This document shows, one piece after another, positions 43,195 through 54,119 of a DNA stretch of 64,000 nucleotides. Origin of the DNA: Elgaria multicarinata webbii. Lineage: Eukaryota; Chordata; Lepidosauria; Squamata; Anguidae. The stretch spans positions 128,253,681-128,317,680 of the forward strand of contig NC_086172.1 in assembly GCF_023053635.1 (NCBI RefSeq). Direction: 5' to 3'. The first letter of the stretch is position 1. Each line of letters begins with the position of its first letter. The notes beneath the pieces were generated by a model. The model had not been told where the DNA came from, ran no database searches, and saw only the letters and a program-made list of their open reading frames with translations. A program made the position numbers and the translations under genes.

Positions 43195-43375
43195 TTGTCC
43201 ATGTAACCCTCTGCGTGAGACCCTGTGGCAGTCACAGGGTCTCAGGCAGAGGTCTTCTACATCACCCGTTACCCATTCCTTTCAACTAGAGACTCCACAA
43301 ATTGATCTGGGGATCTTCTGCATTCAAAGCATCACTCTACTACTGAGCTCTGTTCCCTCCACAATCCCTTACATT
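43195..43375. repeat. Hairpin and partial SINE-like repeat
   Basis: The perfect stem TGAGACCCTGTG-gcagt-CACAGGGTCTCA at 43,218-43,246, with CTCTGC/GCAGAG outside it, is followed by 'gggatcttctgcattcaaag', the 3' part of the repeat family seen at 4.1-4.3 kb. Confidence 0.5.
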
Positions 43376-44020
43376 TGATTGCATTGTTTCTTTGCTTTTT
43401 ATTTTGCAAAGCAAAATTTATGCAACAGAAACTCAAGAATGAGTAAACAAACATAATAGAACAAAAGGAGCAAAAATAAAAAATTACTATACCAAAGAAT
43501 GCCAAGTATTAATCAATCTGATGTGGGATGTGTGGTTTTACTTCCTGTTTTTAGCATCTGCTTACTTTCAATAGGCTCTGTTCATTGAAAGGAGTGCTAC
43601 CCCTGAACTTCTTGGGGGAGGGTGCATAACATGTGCCAGGAATTGGATGCTCTTTCCTTAGAAAGTAGCTGTGAGCTGGTGAGTGAGCCAATACAGAGTG
43701 AATAATGGAATAAAATAAGTTCAAGCATTGGACCCACAGATTGCAAAATAAATTAAAGTACCACAAAGGAGAGCATGAAGTTTTACTGAGAGCCTTGTTT
43801 GATGAGCCATTGCATGGGGGATCAAAGCTGAACTGGAAGCCCAGGTATAAAGCACCCAATCAAGACTGGTCGACAAGGTCTGTGAGCAGCTGGCAAACTT
43901 ACACTATGGAGTATCTGCCATCGGTAGGTGGGTATCACATAATGGTAGTAGAAAGCTGGAGGAACAGTTTCGGGGACAGGAGAACTACTGGGAAGGGAAA
44001 GTGGAAAAGAAAAACCTGGA
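43376..44020. other. Intergenic sequence, no gene seen
   Basis: There are short open frames on both strands but no conserved motif, codon pattern or repeat identity that I can support. Confidence 0.4.
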
Positions 44021-44024
44021 AGCA

Positions 44025-44290
44025 GGGCTGGCCCTACAATTAAGCAGAGCGAGGCAGATACCTTAGGCGGCAGATGCTAGGGGTGGGCGATGATGGTAAA
44101 GTATTGGAAGGCAGAACTGTGCGTGCTTATGCAGCCTGCCCTGTGTTCCCTCTAAGCTAGCTTGCGGACCTCAGGTATGGTGGAAAACACTGTCCCATTG
44201 GCATGGTTGAAGTAAGATTCAATTGCTACTCAGGATGATTTCTGTATGTGGAAAAGGAGGCACCATTTTGTACTTTACCTCAAGTGGCAA
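44025..44290 (+). repeat. Unclassified repeat, copy related to 57.6-57.8 kb
   Basis: The segments 'accttaggcggcagatgcta' and 'tggttgaagtaagattcaat', then 'tttctgtatgtggaaaagg', parallel 'gccttaggtgactgatggct' and 'tattgaagtaagatacagct', then 'cttctgtatgtagaatgg', at 57,620-57,805. Confidence 0.45.
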
Positions 44291-44615
44291 AATGGCTTGG
44301 GCCAACCTTGGCTGCAAGATCAGCTGAAGGCTGCAATCATGGGTGGGTGCATGAACATCTATAAAATATACCCATGCAAAAAGACTTGTTGTAGGCTTAT
44401 GTCCAGTAGTTTTGATGGGGTGGGGGGGAGACACAGGAAATCTGATTTTAAAAGAAATGAGTCAGAGTGGCCCAAGAACCCACACAACACCCTTTGCAAA
44501 AGAAGCAATAGATTTGAAGAGGTTTATGGGCCTAACATACTGAGAAACAAGCCTCCACAGATTTTGTCTGGCTTTGGTCACCAACTCAAGATGTGTGGTC
44601 AACAGGACGAGTGGA

Positions 44616-44779
44616 GGCTGGTGGCTCTGGTGTCAGTGGGGCAGGGAATTCACTCTGGGTTTCAGTCAGAACTCTAAAGGAGCTATCCAAGGTGCAGAAG
44701 CACCTTGGATAGCTCGTTTAGAGTTCTGACTGAAATTCAGAGCTGATTCACCACACCACTGACATTGGAGCCACCAGCC
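44616..44779. repeat. Long symmetric hairpin (about 79-bp arms, 6-nt loop)
   Basis: The centre is GGTG-cagaag-CACC at 44,691-44,704. The arms run outward through ccaaggtg / caccttgg, 'cagtcagaactctaaagga' and its complement, to ggctggtggctc / gagccaccagcc. There are only a handful of mismatches. It is a fold-back element without obvious target duplication. Confidence 0.8.
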
Positions 44780-45310
44780 TTCACTGATCAGAACCTCCTT
44801 AGAAAGTCAGGAACAATTTCCCACTTCCCTTCTCCAGCACCATGCTTAGGGCTACAGTGATCCCTGCAGCCCACATGTTGGGGACCCCTGGACTACTGAA
44901 CTGAGACACAAATTGATCAAAACATCAATCTGATCTTTATGAAAATGCGCTTAGAGATCCTTTGCCAACCACATAACTGGTTTCGTCCTACACAACTTCT
45001 TGAAGATAAATGAAGCTTATCATGGGAATGGTGCTGTGTCAGTACAAGGTTCCCTGGGGTATATTATACTCTAGTCAGGTACTTGATATTTGAAACTGAT
45101 TAGAATTTCTTGATGGAACAAAAATAAAATTTCTTGATGGAACAAAATATGAAGTGGGGAAAACGCCTTTTATAGATACTGGTACAAAATTGGCAACAAA
45201 AGAGAATACTGTTACCCTTTTCAAATGAGGCATGATGTGCAAGAGAGTAACCTTCTATGGAGGAATTTGTATTTTGTTGTTTGTTAGTTTTAGAATTTAA
45301 GCTGCAAACC

Positions 45311-45395
45311 TATATCCATTTACATGGTAGTAAGTCCCATTAAATTATTGAGGCTTACTTTTGACTACACGTGTATAGGATTGCACTGTAAGTCT
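45311..45395. repeat. 'gcaatcctat' family repeat
   Basis: It runs 'gctgcaaacctatatccatt' to 'gtgtataggattgcactgta'. The two ends are roughly complementary, and 'gtaagtcccattaaattatt' lies in the middle. Confidence 0.55.
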
Positions 45396-45399
45396 CTCG

Positions 45400-46290
45400 C
45401 ATTTGCAATGGCTACAAAACTATGGTATCATCAAGATTCAATTTGATCTTTCAGACTCTTGCAATATATATTTCTCCATCTTTTTTAAAAAAATGGCAAT
45501 CCTTTATTGAAAAAATATATTGGTGTGGGGGAGATGTAATTTAAAAAGAAATGCCCTTTAAAGGCATGTACTAGGAATGGTAGTGTTTTTTTTATTTTTG
45601 TTTTAGCTACTCATGCAGCTATTGTATAACGATGCTTTTCAGTTGAAGCAATTGATTCCTTTTGCTTGGAACAACAATTCACAGCATTGGGTGTCTATGG
45701 AAACTCATGGCCCCCAGCATTTGTCCTTGTGAGCTCTTCTCTTTCTTCCATCTGCTTTATGTAATTTAGTTAACATTATTAATCCATTTACAAAAGCTGT
45801 TTTCAAAGTATGGAAGAATTGGGCACAAAAGCTAGCTTCTCTAATTTCCCTTTTAATCCTTTTTTTAAAAAATCATCCATTATACTTTGACAAGGAAAAT
45901 GTCAACAGTTTGTAAGATGGCAAAATAGAGGCATATATAGAATTATGCACTTATTTGATAAAGGTCATCCTTCCTCAGGGGAGTTACATTTTGCAAAATG
46001 GAATAACACACATGTAAAATAGTTCCAGATCTTTGAGGTGCACAGTCTTACTATTAATTCTATCATACAAGTACAAGCTACTCATATTGTTATGGAATTT
46101 GAACATCTTATTCGTTCTAACTTACACTGAATAGGAGGCATGACCTCAGTCCAAAAGACATGGGATATAATGATGATGAGTAAGATAAATTCAACTGTAC
46201 ACTATAGAATGGGGGAAATAAATGTATATCTGTCTTTATTAGTATTTCTTTTACAACCACAACATGGCAGTTTACAGTGCAGTCATAATA
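45400..46290. other. Intergenic AT-rich sequence, no gene seen
   Basis: There is no conserved reading frame or repeat terminus. It is low in CpG. Confidence 0.45.
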
Positions 46291-46299
46291 CACAACTTA

Positions 46300-46440
46300 G
46301 GCCGTAGCTAGACCTAAAGTTTATCCCAGGATCATCCCGGGTTCGTCCCTGCCTGAGCGCTGGATGTCCTGTGTGGCACTTAGATGAACAGGTTTGACCC
46401 CAGGACTATCCTGGGATAAATCTTAGGTCTAGCTACGGCC
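46300..46440. mobile_element. PIF/Harbinger-like MITE with TTA duplication (141 bp)
   Basis: Perfect 18-bp termini GGCCGTAGCTAGACCTAA and complement are flanked by TTA (46,297-46,299 and 46,441-46,443). Inner parts 'tttatcccaggat' and 'atcctgggataaa' also pair. Confidence 0.85.
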
Positions 46441-46631
46441 TTAGTCTGATGTAAGTCCCATTGAGTTCAATGAGACTAACTTTCAGATAAGTATGAGATT
46501 ACATTGAACCCAATGGGACTATCTTTGAATAGTCATGTATAGGAGGGTTGCGCTGTTAGTGCATGGGATGAAACAGTAAGTTTGATTCTCTAAGGGATTA
46601 ACCAAACTGGAAAAAAATTAAATTATACATT

Positions 46632-46856
46632 TTAAGAACCAGTGTGGTGTAATAGTTAGAGTGCTGGACTGGGAATCAGGAGATATGGGTTCTAGTCCCC
46701 ACTTGGCCATGAACCTCACTGGGTGACTTTGGGCCAGTCACAGGCTCAATGTGTACCTCACAGGGTGGTTGTTGTGAGGAGAAAATGGGGAGGAGGATTA
46801 TATATGCTGCCTTGGGTTCCTTAAGGAGGAAGAAAGGTGGGATATTCGTGAAATTC
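46632..46856 (+). repeat. Sauria SINE, near full length
   Basis: It includes the tRNA-like head 'agtgtggtgtaatagttaga', the B-box-like 'gggttctagtcccca', 'gggtgactttgggccagtca', 'ctgccttgggttccttaagg' and 'ggtgggatattcgtgaaat'. Confidence 0.88.
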
Positions 46857-47049
46857 CAATCAGTGTAGAAGATTGGATAAATAATGGGAGACTGGGGAAG
46901 GGCTATGGTTAAGGAATGTAAGATTACGTGTTTGAGAGCAAGATGTAACAATACTGGGATATCAAATAAATGGCTGTCTTCATATAATCCAATAAGTATC
47001 TGAGCCTGGGCCACAGATTTTGTGCAAATGGCTAAACTATTGGCTGGTG

Positions 47050-47095
47050 CCCTTCAGATGTGTTGGACTACAACTCCCATCATTCCCCCAGCCCG
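47050..47095. repeat. Partial 'aactcccat' repeat
   Basis: 'cttcagatgtgttggactac' followed by 'aactcccatcattcccccag' is one arm of the family seen at 34,125-34,262. Confidence 0.5.
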
Positions 47096-47099
47096 CACA

Positions 47100-48000
47100 G
47101 TTGCTTCTGATAGGCTCTGCATGTATATTTATAGGCAAAATAAAGATTGCGAAGACACCATAAGTTTCAAGTGGTGCCTCGTCCAAAGAACTTAAACCCT
47201 GTAGTGCTGCTTCTAGACTTCTTACCACTCCAGGAGGTGGCAAATGCATAGCTATTTGTTCCAGTCCCATAGTAAAAATAAATAAATACATTATCATGGG
47301 AATTATCTGCTCATAATTTGAACTCCAGTTCACAGTTGTTGGAACATATAGAGAAGGTTAATTATTTTGCCCACATGGTGTTCCAAGTGTAATTTCCCAT
47401 TGGGCCTGCAAGTTTTTCTCCCTTAACTCTGTCATATGTTTTTGAAATCTGAAGAGACTATAGTTGTTCCTTACAAATAACTGAGATTATACTTTTGGAA
47501 AGCCCTATATTAGCATGACAATAAAGTTATCATTTAGAAACAATTGGCTCAAATAGAAGCATTGGTATAATTTAATCTTCACTTCAGGAAATCTGTATGA
47601 TAAGTCTGATATGAAAACCACTTGACCCTAGAAAACTGCTAGTCAAGGGTGGCTTGCTGCAGTGCTATGAATTAAGCAGGAAAGAATCTCAGTACATTAA
47701 ATGGTTTTTACAAATATTTCAAATATGTGAAGCATGAGAGCACATAGAAAAGATTAGATTTTGCTGGCCCACTTTTATTAATAGGTCTTTGAAGGGATTT
47801 ATTTATAATTTATTTATTTATAATTCCAGACAAACCTGACAGATTGCATTGGTAATATTGTCTCTTGGTGCATCACAATTAAAGACACTTTAAAGGTAAT
47901 TGAAGTGGAAACATATGAGTTGCTTTGTTGTGGCAGTGAAACAGAAAACAAAAGTGCAGCGGCCTTCTCTGTGTATATCTGCATATGATACTGCCCTCTG
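47100..48000. other. Intergenic sequence, no gene seen
   Basis: It is AT-rich with no domain-bearing ORF, and with short 'tttatttataatttattt' low-complexity sequence near 47,800. Confidence 0.45.
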
Positions 48001-48096
48001 AAGAGTGCAATCCTATACACACTTATCTGGGAATCAATACCATTGAAGTCAATGGGGTTTACTTCTAAGTAGACCTGTATAGGATTGAGCTGCACA
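48001..48096. repeat. 'gcaatcctat' family repeat
   Basis: 'gtgcaatcctatacacactt' at the left and 'cctgtataggattgagctgc' at the right are complementary ends. The interior 'ttgaagtcaatggggtttac' is shared with 48,577-48,672. Confidence 0.6.
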
Positions 48097-48179
48097 TTAT
48101 ATTAGGTTACATTAGGAAAATAATTATTTACACAGCTTTTATTCCTATTGAATATAGTCAACACTTTGCTGCTTAAATG

Positions 48180-48485
48180 ATTAGGGAGCAATCTTCAGCA
48201 GCAGCAGCACACTCTAGTAACTTCAAGGCTCGACTTCTGCAATGCGCTCTACATAGGGCTACCTTTGTGCCTAGTCTGGAAACTTCAATTAGTCCAAAAT
48301 ATGGCAGCCAGGCTGGTCGCTGGTACACCTAGGGGTGACCACATTATACCAGTTTTAAAATCTCTTCACTGGCTGCCAATTAGTTTCCGGGTGAAGTATA
48401 AAATGTTGGTTATCACCTTTAAAGTCCTACATGGTTTGGGTCCAGGCTACCTGCGGGTCCAGGCTACCTGCGCATGCACCCAGCC
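48180..48485 (+). mobile_element. L2-clade LINE RT fragment
   Basis: Frame from 48,265: VWKLQLVQNMAARLVAGTPR, then LKSLHWLPISFRVKYKMLVI and TFKVLHGLGPGYL. This is the conserved L2 RT C-terminal region. Upstream 'aacttcaaggctcgacttct' continues it in another state of decay. A 'gggtccaggctacctgcg' unit is duplicated in tandem at the end. Confidence 0.85.
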
Positions 48486-48576
48486 AGCCAGCCACATATT
48501 ATATAATATTCTAGAAAAGGTGCAGCAAATGCATAGCCCCACTTTACCATTATTGATGTGCTACCTTTCCTCAGTT

Positions 48577-48674
48577 CAGGCTGCAATCCTATAAATGCTT
48601 ACCAGGGAATAAGATAAGCCCCACTGAACTCAATGGGATTTACTTCTGAATAGACTTGCATAGAATTGTGCTGT
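48577..48674. repeat. 'gcaatcctat' family repeat
   Basis: 'ggctgcaatcctataaatgc' to 'cttgcatagaattgtgctgt' has complementary ends. It includes 'ccactgaactcaatgggatt'. Confidence 0.6.
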
Positions 48675-48796
48675 TAAGCATTCACTTTGCAAATGATACC
48701 CAAAGCAGCACGTTACAACATTTTAAGGCTGCTATTCCTTGTCTGACAGCATACTGTGACCAATTTCTTGTAACCAGAATTATATATAACATTGGC

Positions 48797-48926
48797 AGGA
48801 TCTACACTATTGCTTTAAAAAGGTTTATAACAGTAGTGACAACTGTTGGGGCTCAGGACACACTCCAGATACAGTTTTCAAACCATTTTCAAAGTATATC
48901 CTGCTTGGAGTAGAACTGGCCATAGT
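48797..48926. mobile_element. Diverged Harbinger-like MITE
   Basis: 'ggatctacactattgcttta' at the left resembles the 38.7-kb MITE terminus. 'tatcctgcttggagtagaac' at the right resembles the 33.1-kb one. The ends are no longer perfect. Confidence 0.4.
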
Positions 48927-49571
48927 TTACCAAGAGAACAGAAAGTAACAAGGTTGCTTCAAAAATCTAGAGATGAGACACACTTGAGATTTAGTCAGAG
49001 TAGAGAGAAATTGCTTTTTCACATATATGTATTTCTTTAAAAATATCCTGAACCGTTGATATGAATTAAACCACTAACCTGAGTTGGAGGATTGGACATC
49101 TTCTGAGAGCTGGCAGTTTGATGGTAAAATGTGGCCAGGTAGAAGGGAGGCTGAACTTCACGCCCTCACGAAGGATTGGCTTCTGTTGTTTTAGTCGGTG
49201 TAGACTAGAACTGTTTACTGTGTACTTGACTGGATAGACAGAAAAAATGGTTTCTGTGTGCCAGCTCTTACTAATCCCTGCCACATCCCTAATCATGGCT
49301 AAGAGATTTATTGTAGGAGCCTTATGTCTCCAGGTTAAATCCTGCAAAACATGACACTTAACCAAATGTAATTTGGAATCCCTGTGAGTTGTCTTTTCTC
49401 AGGGCACTTACTTTCTCCAGCTTTTACAGTGAAAGGTGACACTTTTATCAGTGTCTTCTTCATATGTGAATTAATTACCCTTCGATCTCTGCATAAAAAT
49501 CTTCATAGAAAAACAAACAAATAAACCTTGAATTAACTTATAGTTACTGAAGTTTATCCCTGTACAGGGGG

Positions 49572-50063
49572 GAATCCGCACGTCGTTCTCAGGGCGCTTC
49601 CATCCGCCCCCAGTGCACCCCGAAAACGATTGTGTAACTCGCCTGTAAAAGAGCCAAGGAAGAAGCGTCTTTGCCGCCACCCGCCACCCAACTCCCTCCT
49701 CGCCGGCTGGGACGGAGAGCTCGGGGGAAGGAGGCGGGGTGTTTTTATACTGTTGTTTTTATACTGTTTTTATGTGTGTGTGTGTGTGTGTTTTTAAATT
49801 GTATACTTTTAATGTTTACTATTTTTAAATGTTGTAAACCGCCCAGAGAGCTTCGGCTGTGGGGCGGTATATAAATGTAATTAAATAAATAAATTAAATA
49901 AATAAATTCTTCTGCCGAGCTCTCCGAGCCGGCTGGCGAGGAGGGAGTTGGGTGGCGCAGGCAAGGACGCTTCTTCCTCGGCTCTTTTACAGGCGAGTTA
50001 CACGATCGTTTTTGGGGTGCACTGGGGGCGGATGGAAGCGCCCTGAGAACGACGTGTGGATTC
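49572..50063. mobile_element. Large GC-rich inverted repeat (two ~150-bp arms) with LINE tail between
   Basis: Left arm 49,572-49,724 and right arm 49,915-50,063 are reverse complements at above 90% by eye. They share 'cgtcgttctcagggcgcttc', 'catccgcccccagtgcaccc' and 'actcgcctgtaaaagagcc'. The spacer holds a (TG)n run and an L2-like 3' tail. Both arms are CpG-rich. No target duplication is clear, and no coding capacity is recognisable. Confidence 0.82.
49740..49912 (+). mobile_element. LINE 3' tail ('cgcccagagagcttcgg' family)
   Basis: 'gtaaaccgcccagagagctt', then 'cggctgtggggcggtatata' and an AAATAAAT tail. The same tail occurs at 50,455-50,520 and 52,085-52,160. This copy is preceded by (TG)n at 49,771-49,791 and sits between the arms of an inverted repeat. 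Confidence 0.7.
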
Positions 50064-50454
50064 GACAAAATCACAAACTAGGTCAGCTCTTTCTCTACCC
50101 AACAAAATACAGATCTCCCTAGTGCTAGGCCATGTGTGGATTCTCCAACATAGCACATTATTTCTGACATGATATAAAACCATGAGAGCCTGATTTGATG
50201 ATCAAATCTCAGCATAAGAAGCTGAGATAAGAATGAGCCTATTGGCTGGCAATTGTTTGGGCTGTTTAGAGCCTGATAGCACTGGGAAGGAAGGTGCGTA
50301 GAGATGACTTTGCTTGTACATCGCTGTGGAGGAGTATTTGGGGATGGGTAGTGGTGGTTTGGTAGTAGCAAGACTGGGTATTCAGCTGCATGTGCCCTGT
50401 GGGCTGTGGGTTACCCACCCCTGCATTGAACCCTTACATTGCTTGAGAAGTTCA

Positions 50455-50520
50455 ATTTTTGTGAACCGCCCAGAGAGCTTCGGCTATTGGGTGGTATAAA
50501 AATGTAATAAATAAATAAGA
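50455..50520 (+). mobile_element. LINE 3' tail fragment
   Basis: 'gtgaaccgcccagagagctt', then 'cggctattgggtggtataaa' and an AATAAATAAATAA tail. Confidence 0.65.
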
Positions 50521-51055
50521 AGCTCCAAAGTTAATAGTTCAGGAAGAGGACTCAGTCCTGGAAAAACATCACAAGGTTTCCATGTCTCCAGGACACAGTT
50601 CATGAGAAAGATTCTAGGGGTTGGGTCTTCTATATCCAGAGAAGGTTGCAGAGCAGGTCTTCAAACTTTGACTGCTCCAGCCATGAGGATGCTACAATGC
50701 CACAGCCACCCCCATGTCATCACAGACTGAGGTTGCTAAAACAGGCCAGGTCACAGCTTAGTCAGTGTGAAGGTGGACCAAATCAGTCTTTGCTAAACTC
50801 CTACTTAAGGCTCAGTCTTGATCTGCTGCTTGTTGGAGTAACATACAGTCAATCCTGTCTGGCTTCCAGCCCAGCGCCATTTAGAGTGCTTATCTATTCC
50901 ATTTTGCCTCTGATCCTTGCTAAAGTTCTGATCCATAGTAGAACCCTATAACTTAAGCTACAGCAACAGTTTGGGTAGGTCAGGTTGTAATTTGAAACCC
51001 TAGCCACAACTGAAGCAGCACAGGGCATTGGCTGGATCTGAGGTCTGAAACAGTA
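50521..51055. other. Intergenic sequence, no gene seen
   Basis: Moderately G+C-balanced sequence with no conserved frame and no repeat end that I recognise. Confidence 0.4.
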
Positions 51056-51059
51056 CAAT

Positions 51060-51664
51060 AGCAGTTTCCACATCTCTTGCTCATCTTCGCCCATTCTCGC
51101 TCGCTTCCCCCTATGCCTGGAATTCTCTTCCAGTGCATTTGCAGACCACGGCGTCAATTTCTGTTTTTAAATCTCGCTTGAAAACATTTCTTTTCTTGAA
51201 AGCTTTTTAACCGTAGCGTGGTCATACTAGTCTATATTTAATGTCCCTACCCCTATTGGTTTTTCCCCTCCCCCCCTGTGGTAAGTGGCAGTTACTGCAG
51301 CCGAAACTCTCCCCACGGCCTGAGTTCGATCCCAGCGGAAGCTGGTTCTCAGGCAGCCCGCTCAGGTCGACTCAGCCTTCCATCTTTCTAAGGTCGGTAA
51401 AATGAGTACCCAGCTAGCTGGGGGAAAGGTAACTGCGACTGGGGAAGGCAATGGCAAACCACCCCGCTACAAAGTCTGCCAAGAAAATGTCAGCGAAAGC
51501 AGGCGTCCCTCTTGGAGTCAGCAATGACTCAAGTGCTTGCACGAGAGGTTCCTTTCCTTTCCTTTCCCCTGTCTGTTACAGTGATTTTAGATTGTAAGCC
51601 ATATGGCAGATTGTCTTGTTTTGTTTTATTCTGTACAGCGCCATGAAAATTGATGGTGCTTTAT

Positions 51665-51701
<37 letters not shown>

Positions 51702-51705
51702 GACT
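51060..51705 (+). mobile_element. L2-type LINE 3' region split by a SINE
   Basis: Left: 'cttccccctatgcctggaat', 'ctcgcttgaaaacatttctt'. Right, after the SINE: 'attttagattgtaagccata', 'gtacagcgccatgaaaattg', 'atggtgctttata', then a (TCA)n run. These are consecutive parts of one 3' end. Confidence 0.65.
51283..51555 (+). repeat. tRNA-derived SINE (second family)
   Basis: B-box-like 'gagttcgatccc' is followed by 'gttctcaggcagcccgctca', 'ggtcggtaaaatgagtaccc', 'ctggggaaggcaatggcaaa' and 'aatgactcaagtgcttgcac'. It is distinct from the Sauria SINE and inserted in the LINE tail. Confidence 0.75.
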
Positions 51706-51904
51706 GTCCCCACACACACTGCATGTTAATAGGCTCCCCTATGCATTGAGTGGAAGGAGTGTCCCATCACCACTGATGTGTTCCCTACCTGTCATGATTA
51801 TGGCCACTTGCTCTCAACAAATAAGTTTCTAGCTCATGTGGTTTTCAAGGAAAGAACTGCCTCAATATAAAAAACAAAGCATAGTAATCCTTTATAGCCA
51901 GAAA

Positions 51905-52215
51905 ATAATCATGTGAGTCAGTGTAGTGTAAATCATTAGTGTGTTGGGCTAGGAGAGGGGAAATTGGGGTTCCAAACCCTACTCAACCATTAAGCTCTTT
52001 GGATGACACTGGGCCTGCCACCAATTCTCAGACTAACCTGCAACCTGAAGTAGGATTGAAGATAAAAGAGGAAGGATCTTGTTTACTGTTTTTAATTTTT
52101 GTAAACTGCCCAGAGAGCTTCGGCTTTGGGGCGGTATATAAATGTAATAAATAAATAAAAGGAGAACCTTATATATTGCCTTGACCACCTTTGAGGGTGA
52201 GACAGAAATGTTAAT
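51905..52215 (+). repeat. Diverged Sauria SINE carrying a LINE tail
   Basis: Head 'agtcagtgtagtgtaaatca', middle 'ggggttccaaaccctactca', 'gatgacactgggcctgccac'. At 52,085 a LINE tail ('gcccagagagcttcggcttt') intervenes, then 'accttatatattgccttgac' resumes the SINE. Confidence 0.55.
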
Positions 52216-52219
52216 AATT

Positions 52220-53630
52220 TAGAAAGCATTTTTTTCCAGATTCAGCCTAGTTATTTTTTTAGTATGCCTGTTATCATTCCTTCTAATAGTCAATTCATGT
52301 GATGAGAAATTTGATAGAAATGGAGCTACTGAGTTATCAGTGTGCTTTGGGAAACTCCTAGGTTTGTACAACAACAATGACACATTTTGAGGATTTGCTC
52401 AAAAAACAGACCAATGAAGACCGAACATTCTCAGTAGCCATGGAATGTTTATTGTCAGTTTGGGGTGGGGGAGAGGGAAACAACTTGGAAAACTGAGAAG
52501 GTGTTTGCAGTGAAAGACAAAAACCAGTAGATGGCAGCGTTGGCATGTACTAATACTTCTTTAACACCCAGCAGGCTCCTCCTAGCAGCCTTGATATGTG
52601 TCTCATCTTCCCTGCTTCTCACCTTCTCTCTTTGCTTCTACAGCCTGCTGCCTTTCCTCTGCTCCCCTCCCAGTTTCTCTCACCCTCCTTTCTACATGCT
52701 CTCTTTGCGCTTTGCTTCCTTTCTGCTTTTCGCCCTCCTTGTACTCTGGTTTGTTTCAGAACTTTCTGCATGTAGTTTATGTACTTAATATGTCGGCACA
52801 CTCTGGGGCTTTGTGACTCAGATTAATCGAATGGCAAAAAATGCCTACATCGAAGCCATCTGATGACCTACGTGTGGATTGCATGTTAATTACTAAACTG
52901 GAGAGTTTTCCTTGTAGAAATTCTGTAACTTTGAATTGGCCTTCAGATGTCCCTAATCTCAGACTGTGCTGACAGAAAATGTCTGAAATCTCAAAACAAC
53001 CAGTACCAGCATCCTATAGCAGGGGAGGGGGGAGGGCTAAGCCCCTCCCCAAACAAGGAGCTTGCCAGTGCTGGACTCCTGCCATTACTTGAAGGAAAGG
53101 CACTTTTCACATATACAAGTGCATTCATCTATTATCATCTCAGGTGCGGCTCTTGAGCCAAGAATCAAAATTAATTATCCCATCTGTGGGTAGGCCCAAA
53201 ATAACCTTTTCCCCATCAAGGTCCTTGGTGAGAGGTGAGCTTTGCCGAGGTGATTTTTGACAGGGGGACTTTTTTGCTCTATTTAAAAGTTTATGGAGCG
53301 ATTCCTCCTCTTGGACTTGTATAGGGAGCAAAAAAGCTCCCCGCTGCCAGGACATTGGTTGATTTGCATGAGTGAAATTTATCCCTATAAGGGTGTAATT
53401 CTGTAAAATGTACCCTGGGTACTCTGAAATCTACTTTGCCCCTTCTGTGCCCAGGCCCAAGATTTTTTTTTCTGGTGCCATCACTGCCTTGAACCCAGTA
53501 AAAACATAATTCAAAAGCAAAGGTCTCGTAGCCAAACTCAAAACATTCATCTTATTCTTAGTACAGAAAGTAGTATTGAGAAAGACAGTGCAATTGGATT
53601 AAATACAATAGAACTTTCTCTTCTCTTTTG
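52220..53630. other. Intergenic sequence, no gene seen
   Basis: It includes a pyrimidine-rich stretch (52,590-52,750) that gives long but featureless Leu/Ser-rich frames, and a 'gggagggctaagcccctccc' inverted motif near 53,030-53,050. There is no domain, promoter or repeat family that I can name. Confidence 0.4.
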
Positions 53631-53639
53631 CCACTCCCA

Positions 53640-53863
53640 GACTGTGGAATGGCCTGCTGGGAGAGATTCACCAGTTTAACAGTCTTCCCGAATTTAAGAA
53701 AGCCATAAAGGCTGATCTCTTCCGCCAGGCCTACCCAGTTGAATTTTAAGATGCCTTTTAATAATGTATTAGTTTTTATATTTTAATCACTTTTATATAT
53801 TTTATGGTGTATTGTATTTGCTGTTGTTCCCAGCTTCAATCCAGAAGGAGAGGTGGGTAAGAA

Positions 53864-53917
<54 letters not shown>

Positions 53918-53920
53918 GTG
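53640..53920 (+). mobile_element. LINE 3' end plus (ATT)n
   Basis: 'gactgtggaatggcctgctg', 'gctgatctcttccgccaggc', 'cttcaatccagaaggagagg', then about 53 bases of ATT. The same tail is found reversed at 34.4 kb. Confidence 0.7.
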
Positions 53921-54119
53921 CAACACCAGAAAAAAATTCTGAGGAAGCACAGAAGGGGCAAAGTATACTTCTAGGTGGGCAAGATGTATCCCAAATGTTA
54001 AACTCTCTGAAAGAAGAAGAATGGTACATTTCACAGTAAAACTGCCATCTGAAACATATTTTTTTCTGAAATAAATGGGAAATAAATGCACCCCTCACAG
54101 CAAGGGGGACCATTCACTT

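Noticed and set aside
46632-46720. tRNA-like sequence with a B box
   Set aside because: It is the head of a Sauria SINE; no cloverleaf of a functional tRNA gene is supported.
52531-52816. Leu/Ser-rich frames resembling a membrane protein
   Set aside because: Produced by a pyrimidine-rich tract; frames overlap in two phases with no conserved motif.
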